Part shown: positions 26,560-34,500 of the stretch, one piece after another
Layout: each line of letters begins with the position of its first letter
Numbering within the stretch: the first letter of the stretch is position 1
Source of the DNA: an uncultured bacterium
GTDB lineage: Bacteria; Myxococcota_A; Polyangia; Polyangiales; Houyiibacteriaceae
Length of the DNA stretch: 64,000 bases
NCBI GenBank assembly: GCA_938024995.1
Contig: CALJDU010000038.1
Coordinates: forward strand, 1 to 64,000
Reading direction: 5' to 3'
Program-made: the position numbers and the translations under genes
The notes under the pieces: generated by a model
Told to the model about the DNA's origin: nothing
What the model saw: only the letters and a program-made list of their open reading frames with translations
Database searches by the model: none

Positions 26560-26590
26560 GAGAGCTGCTCGCTTGCGAGCAGCTCTCTTT
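26560..26590 (+). terminator. Rho-independent terminator after the SPFH gene
   Basis: GAGAGCTGCTCGC (26560-26572) and its exact complement at 26575-26587 form a 13-bp stem, followed by TTT. Confidence 0.85.
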
Positions 26591-26604
26591 CGTCCGTCGC
26601 CTCA

Positions 26605-26844
26605 ATGCAGAAAAAACGCGCTCAAATCTGGATGGCTGTCTGCGCGCTCGCGATCTGCTGCGTCGCGTCTCTCCTGATGGGTCAGAGCTGCAAATTGGAC
26701 ACTGGCGACAAAGCGGATGGGGAAGCCTGCACACGGTCGGCCGAGTGCGTGAGTCTCCGTTGCCGAGGCGGAATCTGCGTGGGGAACGCAGACGCGAGCA
26801 CGGACGCGCGAGATGTCGGAAGCGACGCCGAAGACGCAGAATAA
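26605..26844 (+). CDS. Small secreted Cys-rich protein
   Basis: The 79-residue product has a hydrophobic N-terminal signal (about 8-25) ending in MGQSC, a marginal lipobox. A CTRSAECVSLRC..GICV motif follows, and the tail is Asp/Ala-rich. The motif is the short Cys repeat seen in many myxobacterial secreted proteins. Function unknown. The gene is short, but the signal peptide and Cys pattern support it. Confidence 0.65.
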   Translation: MQKKRAQIWMAVCALAICCVASLLMGQSCKLDTGDKADGEACTRSAECVSLRCRGGICVGNADASTDARDVGSDAEDAE

Positions 26845-26905
26845 AACCGCTCTTCGGTAAACCGTTCTCGACACGGTTCCAACCACTTCGGTAAATTCCC
26901 GCTCC

Positions 26906-28111
26906 ATGGATGAAGCGGTCATTCTCTCAGCGGTTCGAACACCTATCGGTAAGCACCGCGGCGGCCTCGCCCGCGTTCGTGTGGACGACCTCGCCGCTCG
27001 AACGTTGAGCGAAGCGCTCGCCCGGGTCGCCGGCTCCGCGGAGGCCGTCGAAGAGGTCATCCTCGGCGCGACCAACCAAGCCGGCGAGGACAACCGCAAC
27101 ATCGCGCGGATGGCCGCCATGCTCGCGGGTCTCCCGTTTGAGGTAAGCGGCGTGACCGTGAACCGCCTCTGCGGGTCAGGACTCGAAGCAGCAGTGCAAG
27201 CGAGCCGCGCGATCCGTCTGGGGGATCACCAAGTGATCCTCGCGGGCGGCGCCGAGTCGATGAGCCGCGCGCCCTACGCGATGACCAAGTCCGAAGAGCC
27301 GTTCCCGCGACGCCCTCCAAAGATCTATGACACCAGCTTGGGTTGGCGTTTTCCCAACCCGAAGATGGAGGAGCGCTTCCCGCTCCTCGGTATGGGGCTG
27401 ACCGCTGAAAACGTGGCGGACCGGTACAACGTGAACCGTGAGGACCAAGACGCCTTCGCGGTCCGAAGTCATCAAAAAGCGGACGCGGCGTGGAGAGAGG
27501 GCGCGTTCGCAGACGAGGTCGTCTCCGTCACCGTGCCGCCCGCTTCACGCAAAGCGGAGGCGACCGAGTTCACCCAAGACGAATCGGTGCGACCCGGGAG
27601 CACAATCGAGAAGCTCGCGACGCTGCGAACGGTTTTCAAAAAGGACGGAACCGTCACAGCGGGCAACTGCTCGCCGCTCAACGACGGCGCCTCCGCGCTC
27701 GTGATGGCCTCCGCGAGCTGGGCAGAGCAGCACGGCGTCGAGCCGATGGCGCGCGTCATCGCCACCGGGGTCGCTGGTGTCGACCCGAGCTACATGGGCA
27801 TCGGCCCGGTCCCCGCGACGCGGCAAGCCCTGAAGAAGGCCGGCCTCACGATCAACGACATCGACCTCGTCGAGCTGAACGAAGCGTTCGCCTCGCAGAG
27901 CTTGGCCTGCGCGCGCGAGCTCGAGATTGACCCCGCGAAGATCAACGTCCACGGCGGCGCGATCGCGCTCGGCCACCCGATCGGTTGCAGCGGCGCGCGG
28001 ATCCTCGCGACCTTGGTTCACGCCCTCAAGCGCCACGGAAAGAAACGCGGGCTCGCGACGCTGTGCATCGGCGTCGGACAAGGTCTCGCGATGATCGTGG
28101 AGCGACCATGA
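26906..28111 (+). CDS. Acetyl-CoA C-acyltransferase (thiolase)
   Basis: The 401-residue product is a full-length thiolase: nucleophile Cys89 in VNRLCGSGLEA, NEAFA, GHPIGCSGAR with the catalytic His, and CIGVGQG with the second Cys. It cleaves or forms 3-ketoacyl-CoA. Similarity in length and motifs suits degradative thiolases (FadA/PcaF-like) as well as acetyl-CoA acetyltransferase; chain-length preference cannot be read. Its stop overlaps the start of a sugar-nucleotide oxidoreductase by ATGA, an unusual pairing. Confidence 0.92.
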   Translation: MDEAVILSAVRTPIGKHRGGLARVRVDDLAARTLSEALARVAGSAEAVEEVILGATNQAGEDNRNIARMAAMLAGLPFEVSGVTVNRLCGSGLEAAVQASRAIRLGDHQVILAGGAESMSRAPYAMTKSEEPFPRRPPKIYDTSLGWRFPNPKMEERFPLLGMGLTAENVADRYNVNREDQDAFAVRSHQKADAAWREGAFADEVVSVTVPPASRKAEATEFTQDESVRPGSTIEKLATLRTVFKKDGTVTAGNCSPLNDGASALVMASASWAEQHGVEPMARVIATGVAGVDPSYMGIGPVPATRQALKKAGLTINDIDLVELNEAFASQSLACARELEIDPAKINVHGGAIALGHPIGCSGARILATLVHALKRHGKKRGLATLCIGVGQGLAMIVERP

Positions 28112-29157
28112 GCGAGAACAAGACGCGCGTCGGCGTCGCCGTCATCGGAGCCGGCGGCTGGGGCAAAAACCACGTCCGTAACTTTGACGCGATCCCCGAC
28201 TGCGACCTCCTCTATGTTTGCGACCGTGACGAGAAGATCCTCGGCCGCTTCAGTCACATCGACACCAAGCGCGTCACCGACGCCAACATCGTTTTCCAAG
28301 ACCCGGCCGTCCACGCGGTCGTGATCGCGACGGACGCGCCGACCCATGTCGAGATCGCCAGCGCCGCGATCGCCGCCGGGAAAGACGTCTTCGTCGAGAA
28401 GCCGCTCAGCCTCACCGGCGAGACCGCGCGGCGCCTGTGTGGAGAAGCAGAAGCCGCCGGCCGCGTCCTGATGGTCGGCCACCTCTTGCTCTACCACACG
28501 GCCGTTCGCGCCCTGAAAGACCTCGTCGACAGCGGTGAGCTCGGCGAGCTGCTCTACATCACCGCGCATCGCCTCAACCTCGGCGTCGTGCGCCAAAAAG
28601 AGAACGCCTGGTGGTCTCTCGCGCCGCATGACCTGAGCGTCGCGAGCTACCTCTTCGACGCCGAACCCGTCGCGGTCAGCGCGAACGCCGGGACCTTCCT
28701 GCAGCGGGAGCGCGGCATCGAGGACGTGGTCTTCGCGAACGTCGAGTACCCCGGCGGACGGCTCGCGCATGTTCACGTCAGCTGGCTCGACCCGCACAAG
28801 ACGCGGCGACTGGTGGTCGTCGGGTCCAAGAAGATGGCCGTGTTCGACGACACCTCCCCGGACAAGAAGCTCGTGGTGTTCGACAAGGGTGTCGAGCCCC
28901 CGAGCGCGCTCACGTACGAAGAGGGCGTCACGATCCGGACCGGCGACATTCGCATCCCCGCCCTCCGCATGCAGGAACCGCTGCGGCGCGAGTGCAACGC
29001 CTTCCTCGACGCGGTCCGAACGCGAGAGCCTGCGCTAGCGGACGGACGCTCCGGTCTGGCGGTCGTGCTCGCGCTCGAGGCCGGCTCGCGGTCCATCGCG
29101 CAAGGCGGCGCGCGCGTCACGGTCAGTACCGACAGCCCCGCTCAGGAGAAGTCATGA
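28108..29157 (+). CDS. Gfo/Idh/MocA oxidoreductase, WlbA/WbpB-like
   Basis: The 349-residue product has a Rossmann motif VIGAGGWGKNHVRNF (about 12-26), the family EKPLSL motif, and a VGHLLLYH segment; the alpha/beta C-terminal domain follows. With the acetyltransferase and aminotransferase that follow, it fits the 3-dehydrogenase that oxidises C3 of UDP-GlcNAc(A) in the synthesis of UDP-2,3-diacetamido uronates. The ATG at 28108 overlaps the thiolase stop (ATGA), and its own stop overlaps the next start the same way. Confidence 0.85.
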   Translation: MSENKTRVGVAVIGAGGWGKNHVRNFDAIPDCDLLYVCDRDEKILGRFSHIDTKRVTDANIVFQDPAVHAVVIATDAPTHVEIASAAIAAGKDVFVEKPLSLTGETARRLCGEAEAAGRVLMVGHLLLYHTAVRALKDLVDSGELGELLYITAHRLNLGVVRQKENAWWSLAPHDLSVASYLFDAEPVAVSANAGTFLQRERGIEDVVFANVEYPGGRLAHVHVSWLDPHKTRRLVVVGSKKMAVFDDTSPDKKLVVFDKGVEPPSALTYEEGVTIRTGDIRIPALRMQEPLRRECNAFLDAVRTREPALADGRSGLAVVLALEAGSRSIAQGGARVTVSTDSPAQEKS

Positions 29158-29792
29158 GTTTCTTTGTGCATGACACCGCGATCGTCGACGACGGCGCGAA
29201 AATCGGAGACGGCACCAAGATCTGGCACTGGGTTCACGTGTCCAAGAACTCGGTGATCGGCGAGCGCTGCGTGTTGGGGCAGAACGTGTTCATCGCGCCC
29301 GGCGTCGTCCTCGGCAACTTGGTCAAGATCCAGAACAACGTCTCGGTGTACGCGGGGGTCGAGATCGCGGACGAGGTCTTCCTCGGGCCGAGCTGTGTCT
29401 TCACGAACGTAAACAACCCCCGCGCGCACGTGGAGCGGAAGGACGAGTTCCGGATCACCAATGTTGGACGCGGCGCGTCAGTCGGCGCGAACGCGACCAT
29501 CGTCTGCGGGCACGACATCGGGCAGTACGCCTTCGTCGGCGCCGGCTCCGTGGTCACGCATCACGTCCCGCCCCACGCGATGGTCTACGGCAACCCGGCC
29601 CGGGTCCGCGCGTGGGTCTGCCGCTGCGGCGAGAAGCTCGTCGATCTGGCTGAGCTGCGCGACAGCAAGCTGCCCGCGACTGGGTCCGACGACAGCGGCG
29701 GACACCACAAAGCGCTCCGCCAAGAAACCTGTGATCGCTGTGGTGATCGCTACGCCCTGACCCTTGAGCGCTGCATGCGCGTCGAAGACTGA
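29154..29792 (+). CDS. Left-handed beta-helix N-acetyltransferase, WlbB/WbpD-like, with zinc-ribbon tail
   Basis: The 212-residue product has hexapeptide repeats through about residue 160 (VIGERCVLGQNVFIAPGVVLG, ...IVCGHDIGQYAFVGAGSVVT), as in the UDP-sugar 3-N-acetyltransferases WlbB/WbpD. The last ~45 residues carry CRCGE and CDRCGDRY, a likely four-Cys zinc ribbon. The tail may be structural. It is coupled by ATGA to the upstream oxidoreductase and followed after 7 bases by the aminotransferase. Confidence 0.85.
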   Translation: MSFFVHDTAIVDDGAKIGDGTKIWHWVHVSKNSVIGERCVLGQNVFIAPGVVLGNLVKIQNNVSVYAGVEIADEVFLGPSCVFTNVNNPRAHVERKDEFRITNVGRGASVGANATIVCGHDIGQYAFVGAGSVVTHHVPPHAMVYGNPARVRAWVCRCGEKLVDLAELRDSKLPATGSDDSGGHHKALRQETCDRCGDRYALTLERCMRVED

Positions 29793-29799
29793 GAGACCC

Positions 29800-30915
29800 A
29801 TGACCGAACGTATTCGCATGCTCGACATCGCGGCCCAAAACGGACCGCTTGAGGAAAAGCTCAAGGCCGCGTTCGCGGGCGTCCTTGAGTCTGGTCGCTT
29901 CATCATGGGGCCGGAGGTCACCGCCTTTGAGGCGGAGGTCGCCGAGTACGCTGACGTGAAGCACGCGATCGGTGTGAGCAGCGGAACGGACGCGCTCCTG
30001 GTCGCCTTGATGGGCCTCGGTGTGGGCCACGGCGACGAGGTGATCACGACCCCGTTCACGTTCTTCGCGACAGCGGGATCCATCGCGCGCGTGGGCGCGA
30101 CCCCGGTCTTCGCGGACATCGACCCGGTGACGTTCAACATCGACCCTGAGCGGGTTCAGGAGAAGATCACGAGCAAGACGAAGGCGATCATGCCGGTCCA
30201 TCTCTTCGGGCAGAGCTGCGACCTGGCGGCGCTCAAGAAGGTCGCGGGCGATATCCCGATCATCGAAGACGCCGCGCAAGCGCTCGGCGCGCGGTGCTGC
30301 GAAGGGAGCGTCGGGAGCGTCGGTGACTACGGCTGCTTCTCGTTCTTCCCGTCGAAGAACCTCGGCGCGTTTGGCGACGGTGGCCTCGTGACCACCAACG
30401 ACGACGCGCTCGCAGAGAAAGCTCGCGTGCTCCGGGTGCACGGCAGTAAGCCGAAGTACTTCCACCACGTCATCGGGGGGAACTTTCGACTGGACGCGCT
30501 CCAAGCAGCGCTCCTTCGCGTCAAGTTGCCCGCGCTGGCCGGTTGGACGCGGATGCGCAACGAGAACGCCGCGCGCTACGACGCGATGTTCGCGGAGCTC
30601 GGGCTGCCTGCGGAGGTTCTCACGACGCCGAAGCGCGTTCATGAAGGGCACGTCTACAACCAGTACGTGATCCGCACCAACAAGCGCGACGCGCTCAAAG
30701 CGCACCTCGGCGAACAGCAAATCGACTGCGCGATCTACTACCCGCGCTGTCTTCACGAACAAGAGTGCTTCGCGTTCTTGGGCGGGAAGCGCGGCGACAT
30801 GCCGGAGTCGGAGCGAGCGGCCGAAGAGGTCCTCGCGATCCCGATCTACTCCGAACTGGGCGAAGCGAGGCAGGAGCGGATCGTCTCGACGATTGGTGAT
30901 TTCCTGAAGCGGTAA
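29800..30915 (+). CDS. DegT/DnrJ/EryC1-type sugar aminotransferase, WlbC/WbpE-like
   Basis: The 371-residue product has SSGTDALLVAL, an IIEDAAQALGA motif (Asp for the PLP ring nitrogen), and the Schiff-base Lys in FSFFPSKNLGAFGDGG. It should transaminate the 3-keto sugar made by the upstream oxidoreductase. With its two neighbours it gives three of the five steps to UDP-2,3-diacetamido hexuronate; the UDP-GlcNAc 6-dehydrogenase and 2-epimerase are not in this window. The product would feed O-antigen or another surface glycan. Confidence 0.88.
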   Translation: MTERIRMLDIAAQNGPLEEKLKAAFAGVLESGRFIMGPEVTAFEAEVAEYADVKHAIGVSSGTDALLVALMGLGVGHGDEVITTPFTFFATAGSIARVGATPVFADIDPVTFNIDPERVQEKITSKTKAIMPVHLFGQSCDLAALKKVAGDIPIIEDAAQALGARCCEGSVGSVGDYGCFSFFPSKNLGAFGDGGLVTTNDDALAEKARVLRVHGSKPKYFHHVIGGNFRLDALQAALLRVKLPALAGWTRMRNENAARYDAMFAELGLPAEVLTTPKRVHEGHVYNQYVIRTNKRDALKAHLGEQQIDCAIYYPRCLHEQECFAFLGGKRGDMPESERAAEEVLAIPIYSELGEARQERIVSTIGDFLKR

Positions 30916-31043
30916 GCAGCGATTCAGTCCACTCGTGGGACCGCCCACCGCGGGCCCGCGAGTGAGTTCACTGACGAAGATTTGTTCATAAAATCAGGGT
31001 GTTGCCTTTGCATCTGCGCATCCTCATACCTACCTTGAGGAGG

Positions 31044-31484
31044 ATGAAGACCTATCGCCTCGAGCAGACGCACGGACTCCTTGTGCTTCGCGTGGAGTCC
31101 CGCCCTCAGCTCTCCAGCACCGCAGGTGCGGAGCTCGCGGAGGAATACGCCATCAAGCTCGAGAAGATGATCACCGAGACCACGAGAGGCGTTGTCATGG
31201 AGCTCGAGCAGGCACCGCCAGCCGTCGGTCCAAGGACGACGACCGCGCTGACCACGATGTTCCGCGTCATCGCGAGTCACCGCTTACCCGTGTCGCTCCA
31301 CATCTCCCACTCAGCGACTCAGCGCTTGCAGCTCTCGCGCATCCTCACGGACAGCGAGTGCGGGACAGGCCGAATCTTCACCTCAAGCGAGCGCGCCTAC
31401 TCCTGGGCCAACAGCGGCCGCGGACGAGTCTCCGGAGTGCTTCGTATCGAAGGCGAAGACGACCGGTTCCGCCGCGAAGGCTGA
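31044..31484 (+). CDS. Hypothetical protein, possibly STAS-like
   Basis: The 146-residue product begins MKTYRLEQTHGLLVLRVES and alternates strands and helices, with a conserved-looking RGVVMELEQAPP core and ISHSATQRLQLSRIL, then FTSSERAYSWA. The order (strand, helix, strand, helix) and length resemble STAS-type regulatory domains, but I see no diagnostic Ser motif. The start ATG follows GAGGAGG without spacing; an in-frame TTG nine bases upstream is a real alternative. Function unknown. Confidence 0.6.
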   Translation: MKTYRLEQTHGLLVLRVESRPQLSSTAGAELAEEYAIKLEKMITETTRGVVMELEQAPPAVGPRTTTALTTMFRVIASHRLPVSLHISHSATQRLQLSRILTDSECGTGRIFTSSERAYSWANSGRGRVSGVLRIEGEDDRFRREG

Positions 31485-31518
31485 GCCTCCAAGAATCCCG
31501 CGTGACGAATCTGCGACG

Positions 31519-32472
31519 CTAGGGCTGCAGTCGGAACTGAACCACGATGGGCGCGTGGTCGCTCGCAGCCTCAACATCGTCGTTGTGAAGGATATCGATC
31601 GACGCGAGGTCATCTTCGAGGTTCGGAGTGCCCATGGCGTAGTCGAGCTGCTCGCGACGTCCACGGTTGACGAACGTCCAGCGGTCCGCGCTCGGGACCG
31701 CCGTCGTGAGATCAACGAGCGTGCCGCCGGCGAGGATGGCCTGAATCGCTGGGGAGTCAGGCGCGTCATTCATGTCGCCCATGACCAACATCCGCGTCAC
31801 CCCGCTGCTGAGCCGTCGCTCCACGATTCGAAGCGCTTGCGTAGCCTCCGCCAGCCGTCGCCCATCACCTGACGCGCCGCCGAGCTGCGACCGAAAGTGG
31901 ACCGTCATCACAGCGATCGGGATGCCCGGGTTCAGGAAGATCTCGAGCGCGTCGCGGGTGAAGGTGTACCGCTCGCCATCGGGACCATCGAACCACTCAT
32001 CGATGTGGCTCGAGACCATCGTGACGGGGACCCGCGAGAGGTAGCCGACGTCGCGGATGTCGAAGCTGTCGGTGACCTCGCGAAACTCGTAGCCCAGGCC
32101 GGCGAGCTCTTCGGCCGCGAGCTGATCGATCACCCACTCGTTCTCGATCTCCTGGAGAAGCACGACATCCGCGTCGATGTCGCGGAGCACCCTGCCGATG
32201 TCGGAGAGCTTGCCGCGGAACTCGGTCGTCGACAGCTGGTCGTCTTCGGGCGACGACGTGTCCTGCCGAAGGTCGAAGAGGTTCTCGATGTTCCACGAGG
32301 CGATCTTGATCGACGCCGCGGTGAGCGGAACGTCGGGCTGAGTATCGGGAAGATCTCCGTCAACGCCCGTGTCTTCGGAAGGTCGATCATCGTCACCGCA
32401 GCCGAACGAGAAACACAGGACGACCGAAGCAAGGAAGAGTCTAAGGGGACGCACATGCGCAGTGTACGGCAT
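31519..32472 (-). CDS. Endonuclease/exonuclease/phosphatase-fold lipoprotein
   Basis: The 317-residue product has a signal with lipobox FSFGC. An EEP fold follows: IASWNIENLFD (Asn), VLLQEIENE (metal-binding Glu), MTVHFRSQ, MGDMNDAPDSP (Asp/Asn pair), and a late SDHAPIVVQF (catalytic Asp-His). This is a complete active-site set, so nuclease or phosphodiesterase activity outside the cytoplasm is likely. An in-frame GTG at 32454 would give a shorter signal. The frame upstream of 32472 runs through repeats and is not coding. Confidence 0.85.
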   Translation of the reverse strand: MPYTAHVRPLRLFLASVVLCFSFGCGDDDRPSEDTGVDGDLPDTQPDVPLTAASIKIASWNIENLFDLRQDTSSPEDDQLSTTEFRGKLSDIGRVLRDIDADVVLLQEIENEWVIDQLAAEELAGLGYEFREVTDSFDIRDVGYLSRVPVTMVSSHIDEWFDGPDGERYTFTRDALEIFLNPGIPIAVMTVHFRSQLGGASGDGRRLAEATQALRIVERRLSSGVTRMLVMGDMNDAPDSPAIQAILAGGTLVDLTTAVPSADRWTFVNRGRREQLDYAMGTPNLEDDLASIDILHNDDVEAASDHAPIVVQFRLQP

Positions 32473-32597
32473 CCCTGGGGTTGTGCGACTCGGATTGGGA
32501 GAGCTTGGGAGTGGGAGCGCGAGCGGGACTACGAGGCACCACGAGAACACCAGCTCGGCTTTTCCGGATCGCGAAAACTCGCGTGGGCGAGTGCTCC

Positions 32598-32655
32598 CGC
32601 GGGAGCGCGAAAATGAGCGAAGCGAACGTTTTGGGGGAATCGACGAAGTCGAGGG
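32598..32655. repeat. 58-bp direct repeat, copy 1
   Basis: Begins CGCGGGAGCGCGAAAATGAG and ends GACGAAGTCGAGGG. Identical to 32801-32858. Contains the reiterated GAGCGAAGCGAACG core. Confidence 0.9.
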
Positions 32656-32800
32656 CTCTAAGACGAGCAGGGAACGCAGCGTCAGCTGCCGTTCAAGCAT
32701 CAACGCCGCAAACCCGAACTCCGACCGAAGCCAGAGCCGCGCGTGCTCCCGAGCGAACGCATCAGCCACGGGAACCGAAGGTGACCGGAAGCGGCGTTCG

Positions 32801-32858
32801 CGCGGGAGCGCGAAAATGAGCGAAGCGAACGTTTTGGGGGAATCGACGAAGTCGAGGG
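32801..32858. repeat. 58-bp direct repeat, copy 2
   Basis: Identical to 32598-32655. Its right end runs into the terminator stem, so the element sits directly downstream of the POT gene. Confidence 0.9.
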
Positions 32859-32878
32859 GGTCTTCGAAAAAAGACCCC
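32857..32878 (-). terminator. Terminator hairpin after the POT transporter gene
   Basis: GGGGTCTT (32857-32864) pairs with AAGACCCC (32871-32878). On the minus strand the loop supplies a T-rich run inside the hairpin. It lies 12 bases past the transporter stop. Confidence 0.6.
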
Positions 32879-32889
32879 AAGAGGAACAG

Positions 32890-34389
32890 CTACTTGTTCA
32901 TGTCCGCCCAGCCACGCGCGGCGCGGTTGTAGGCCAGCAAGGCGAAGATCGAGACCACACCGATGATCGCGATCGGGTACCAGATCTCGTACGGCGAGTA
33001 GGTCTGCCACAAGAGATCGGTGACCTCCTGGCCGGACTTTCCGAGATGCTCACAAAGCGCCGCGTAGGCCTGCGTTCGATCGTAGCCCACCGCCGCCTCG
33101 AGTCCTTCGACGTCGCCGTTCCAGGTGGTGCCGAGCTCAGCAAGCCGCTCCGTGTGCTCGGCGAAATACTTCTGCGCGAGGACCGCCTTCTCGCCGTTGT
33201 GGCCATAGAGCCAGCCCGCGAGCTTGCTCCCGACGAAGCCGCCGATACCGACGGGGATGTTCACGTAGCCGAGGTAGAGGCCTTTCTTGCCAGGCGGCGC
33301 GATCAAGCCGAGGTACTCGTTCTTCTTGGGCCCGGTGAACATCTCGCCGAACGAGAAGAAGACCACGCCGAGCAAGAACACCCAGCCGCTCTGCGTGAGG
33401 CCCGCGACCAAGATTCCGACCGTCGCGACGACCATGCCGCCGAGCATCGCGGTCAGCGTTTTGATCTTCCGAACCGCGATCGAGAGCGGCACGACGAAGA
33501 GCACAATCAACGCTGCGTTCAAGTTGAGCAGGTTCTCTTGCTTAACCTGTGTACCGCGCTCCTTCGCCTCGACCCACGACTCCGGCAAGATCCCCGACAG
33601 CGCTTCGTACACGGGTCCGCTGTCGATCCAGTCGGTGATGAAGAGCGGGTGAAGGTCCCACAACTGGTACATCATCAGCCAGAAGCCGCTCATGATCAGG
33701 AGGAACGCGACGAGCCTCGCCTCGAAGAGGTTCCGGAACGTGACGCGCATGACCTCGAAGAAGTCCTGGTCCTTGTCGGAACCGCTATCGAGCTCTTTGT
33801 AGGTGAAGAGCATCAAGAAGTTGAGCGAGACGATCCCAGCGCAGCCGTAGAAGACCCACGACCAGCCCTCGCCGCGGAGGTAGCCTGCGAGGGGCGGTCC
33901 GATCATCGCGCCGACGTTGACGAGCCAGTAGAAGATGCCCCAGCCCTTGCTCGACTTGCCTTCGTCGAGCGTCTGCGCGAGCGAGCCTTGAATGCCCGGT
34001 TTGAAGAGCGCGGTGCCGGTCGCGAGCAGCATCGTTCCTAAGAAGAACGACCAGTACTCACGCATCTCGGCCATGAGCACGTAGCCAACGACCTTGAGCG
34101 CGACACTGAACGCGATCGTCTTCTTGTAGCCATAGCGATCGGCTAGCCCACCCGTGAACGTTGGGAGGACAGACTGAAAGACAAACCACCAAGCGAAGAT
34201 CGACCCGCGCTGTTCCTGCGTGAAATGCAGACCGCCGGGCTCGTCGGCCTGAGCGATGTAAACGCCGACGACGACGCGCATGCCGTAGTAGGCGAGCCGC
34301 TCCCACATCTCCATGGTGCAGAGCATCCAGAACGCCCGGCCGAGCTTTGAGCTAGCGGACTGTCCCTGATCGGTGGTCGCGTTTGACAT
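32890..34389 (-). CDS. POT/PTR-family (proton-coupled oligopeptide) MFS transporter
   Basis: The 499-residue product has about 12 or more transmembrane helices. The first shows MEMWERLAYYGMR, close to the ExxERFxYY signature of proton-coupled peptide transporters, followed by GGLADRYGYKKTI (MFS loop 2-3). GTGLFKPGIQG-like (ATGTALFKPGIQGSL) and GGxxxGPPLAGYL segments are also present. The long loop near residues 405-460 is soluble and charged. Peptide or related small-molecule import is inferred. Confidence 0.87.
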   Translation of the reverse strand: MSNATTDQGQSASSKLGRAFWMLCTMEMWERLAYYGMRVVVGVYIAQADEPGGLHFTQEQRGSIFAWWFVFQSVLPTFTGGLADRYGYKKTIAFSVALKVVGYVLMAEMREYWSFFLGTMLLATGTALFKPGIQGSLAQTLDEGKSSKGWGIFYWLVNVGAMIGPPLAGYLRGEGWSWVFYGCAGIVSLNFLMLFTYKELDSGSDKDQDFFEVMRVTFRNLFEARLVAFLLIMSGFWLMMYQLWDLHPLFITDWIDSGPVYEALSGILPESWVEAKERGTQVKQENLLNLNAALIVLFVVPLSIAVRKIKTLTAMLGGMVVATVGILVAGLTQSGWVFLLGVVFFSFGEMFTGPKKNEYLGLIAPPGKKGLYLGYVNIPVGIGGFVGSKLAGWLYGHNGEKAVLAQKYFAEHTERLAELGTTWNGDVEGLEAAVGYDRTQAYAALCEHLGKSGQEVTDLLWQTYSPYEIWYPIAIIGVVSIFALLAYNRAARGWADMNK

Positions 34390-34453
34390 GACCCACTGGA
34401 CTACCCTGAAAGGTCAAAAAAAAGAAAGGCCTCTGGTGAATCTCACGGCCGAT

Positions 34454-34477
34454 GGAACCGTCCGCCCGTACGGTTCC
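34454..34477 (+). other. 5' leader hairpin upstream of the DUF937 gene
   Basis: GGAACCGT (34454-34461) pairs with ACGGTTCC (34470-34477) around an 8-base loop. It stands 6 bases before the AAGGAGG ribosome-binding site, so it could affect translation or stability. Confidence 0.4.
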
Positions 34478-34500
34478 TACACCAAGGAGGGTGTTCACCC

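Larger units (their letters stand above)
32473..32889. other. Intergenic region carrying an exact 58-bp direct repeat
   Basis: About 417 bases without a gene lie between the POT transporter stop and the EEP lipoprotein start. It holds two identical 58-base copies (32598-32655 and 32801-32858) separated by 145 bases, and a terminator hairpin at the right edge. Open frames exist on both strands here but show no start context or similarity and run through the repeats. Confidence 0.6.

Noticed and set aside
26870..26888. AACCGT ... ACGGTT inverted repeat before the thiolase
   Set aside because: Only 6-bp arms with a 7-base spacer; not enough to call an operator.
32473..32880. N-terminal extension of the EEP lipoprotein
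   Set aside because: The frame runs through the 58-bp repeats and would put the signal peptide inside the protein; ATG at 32472 is better.
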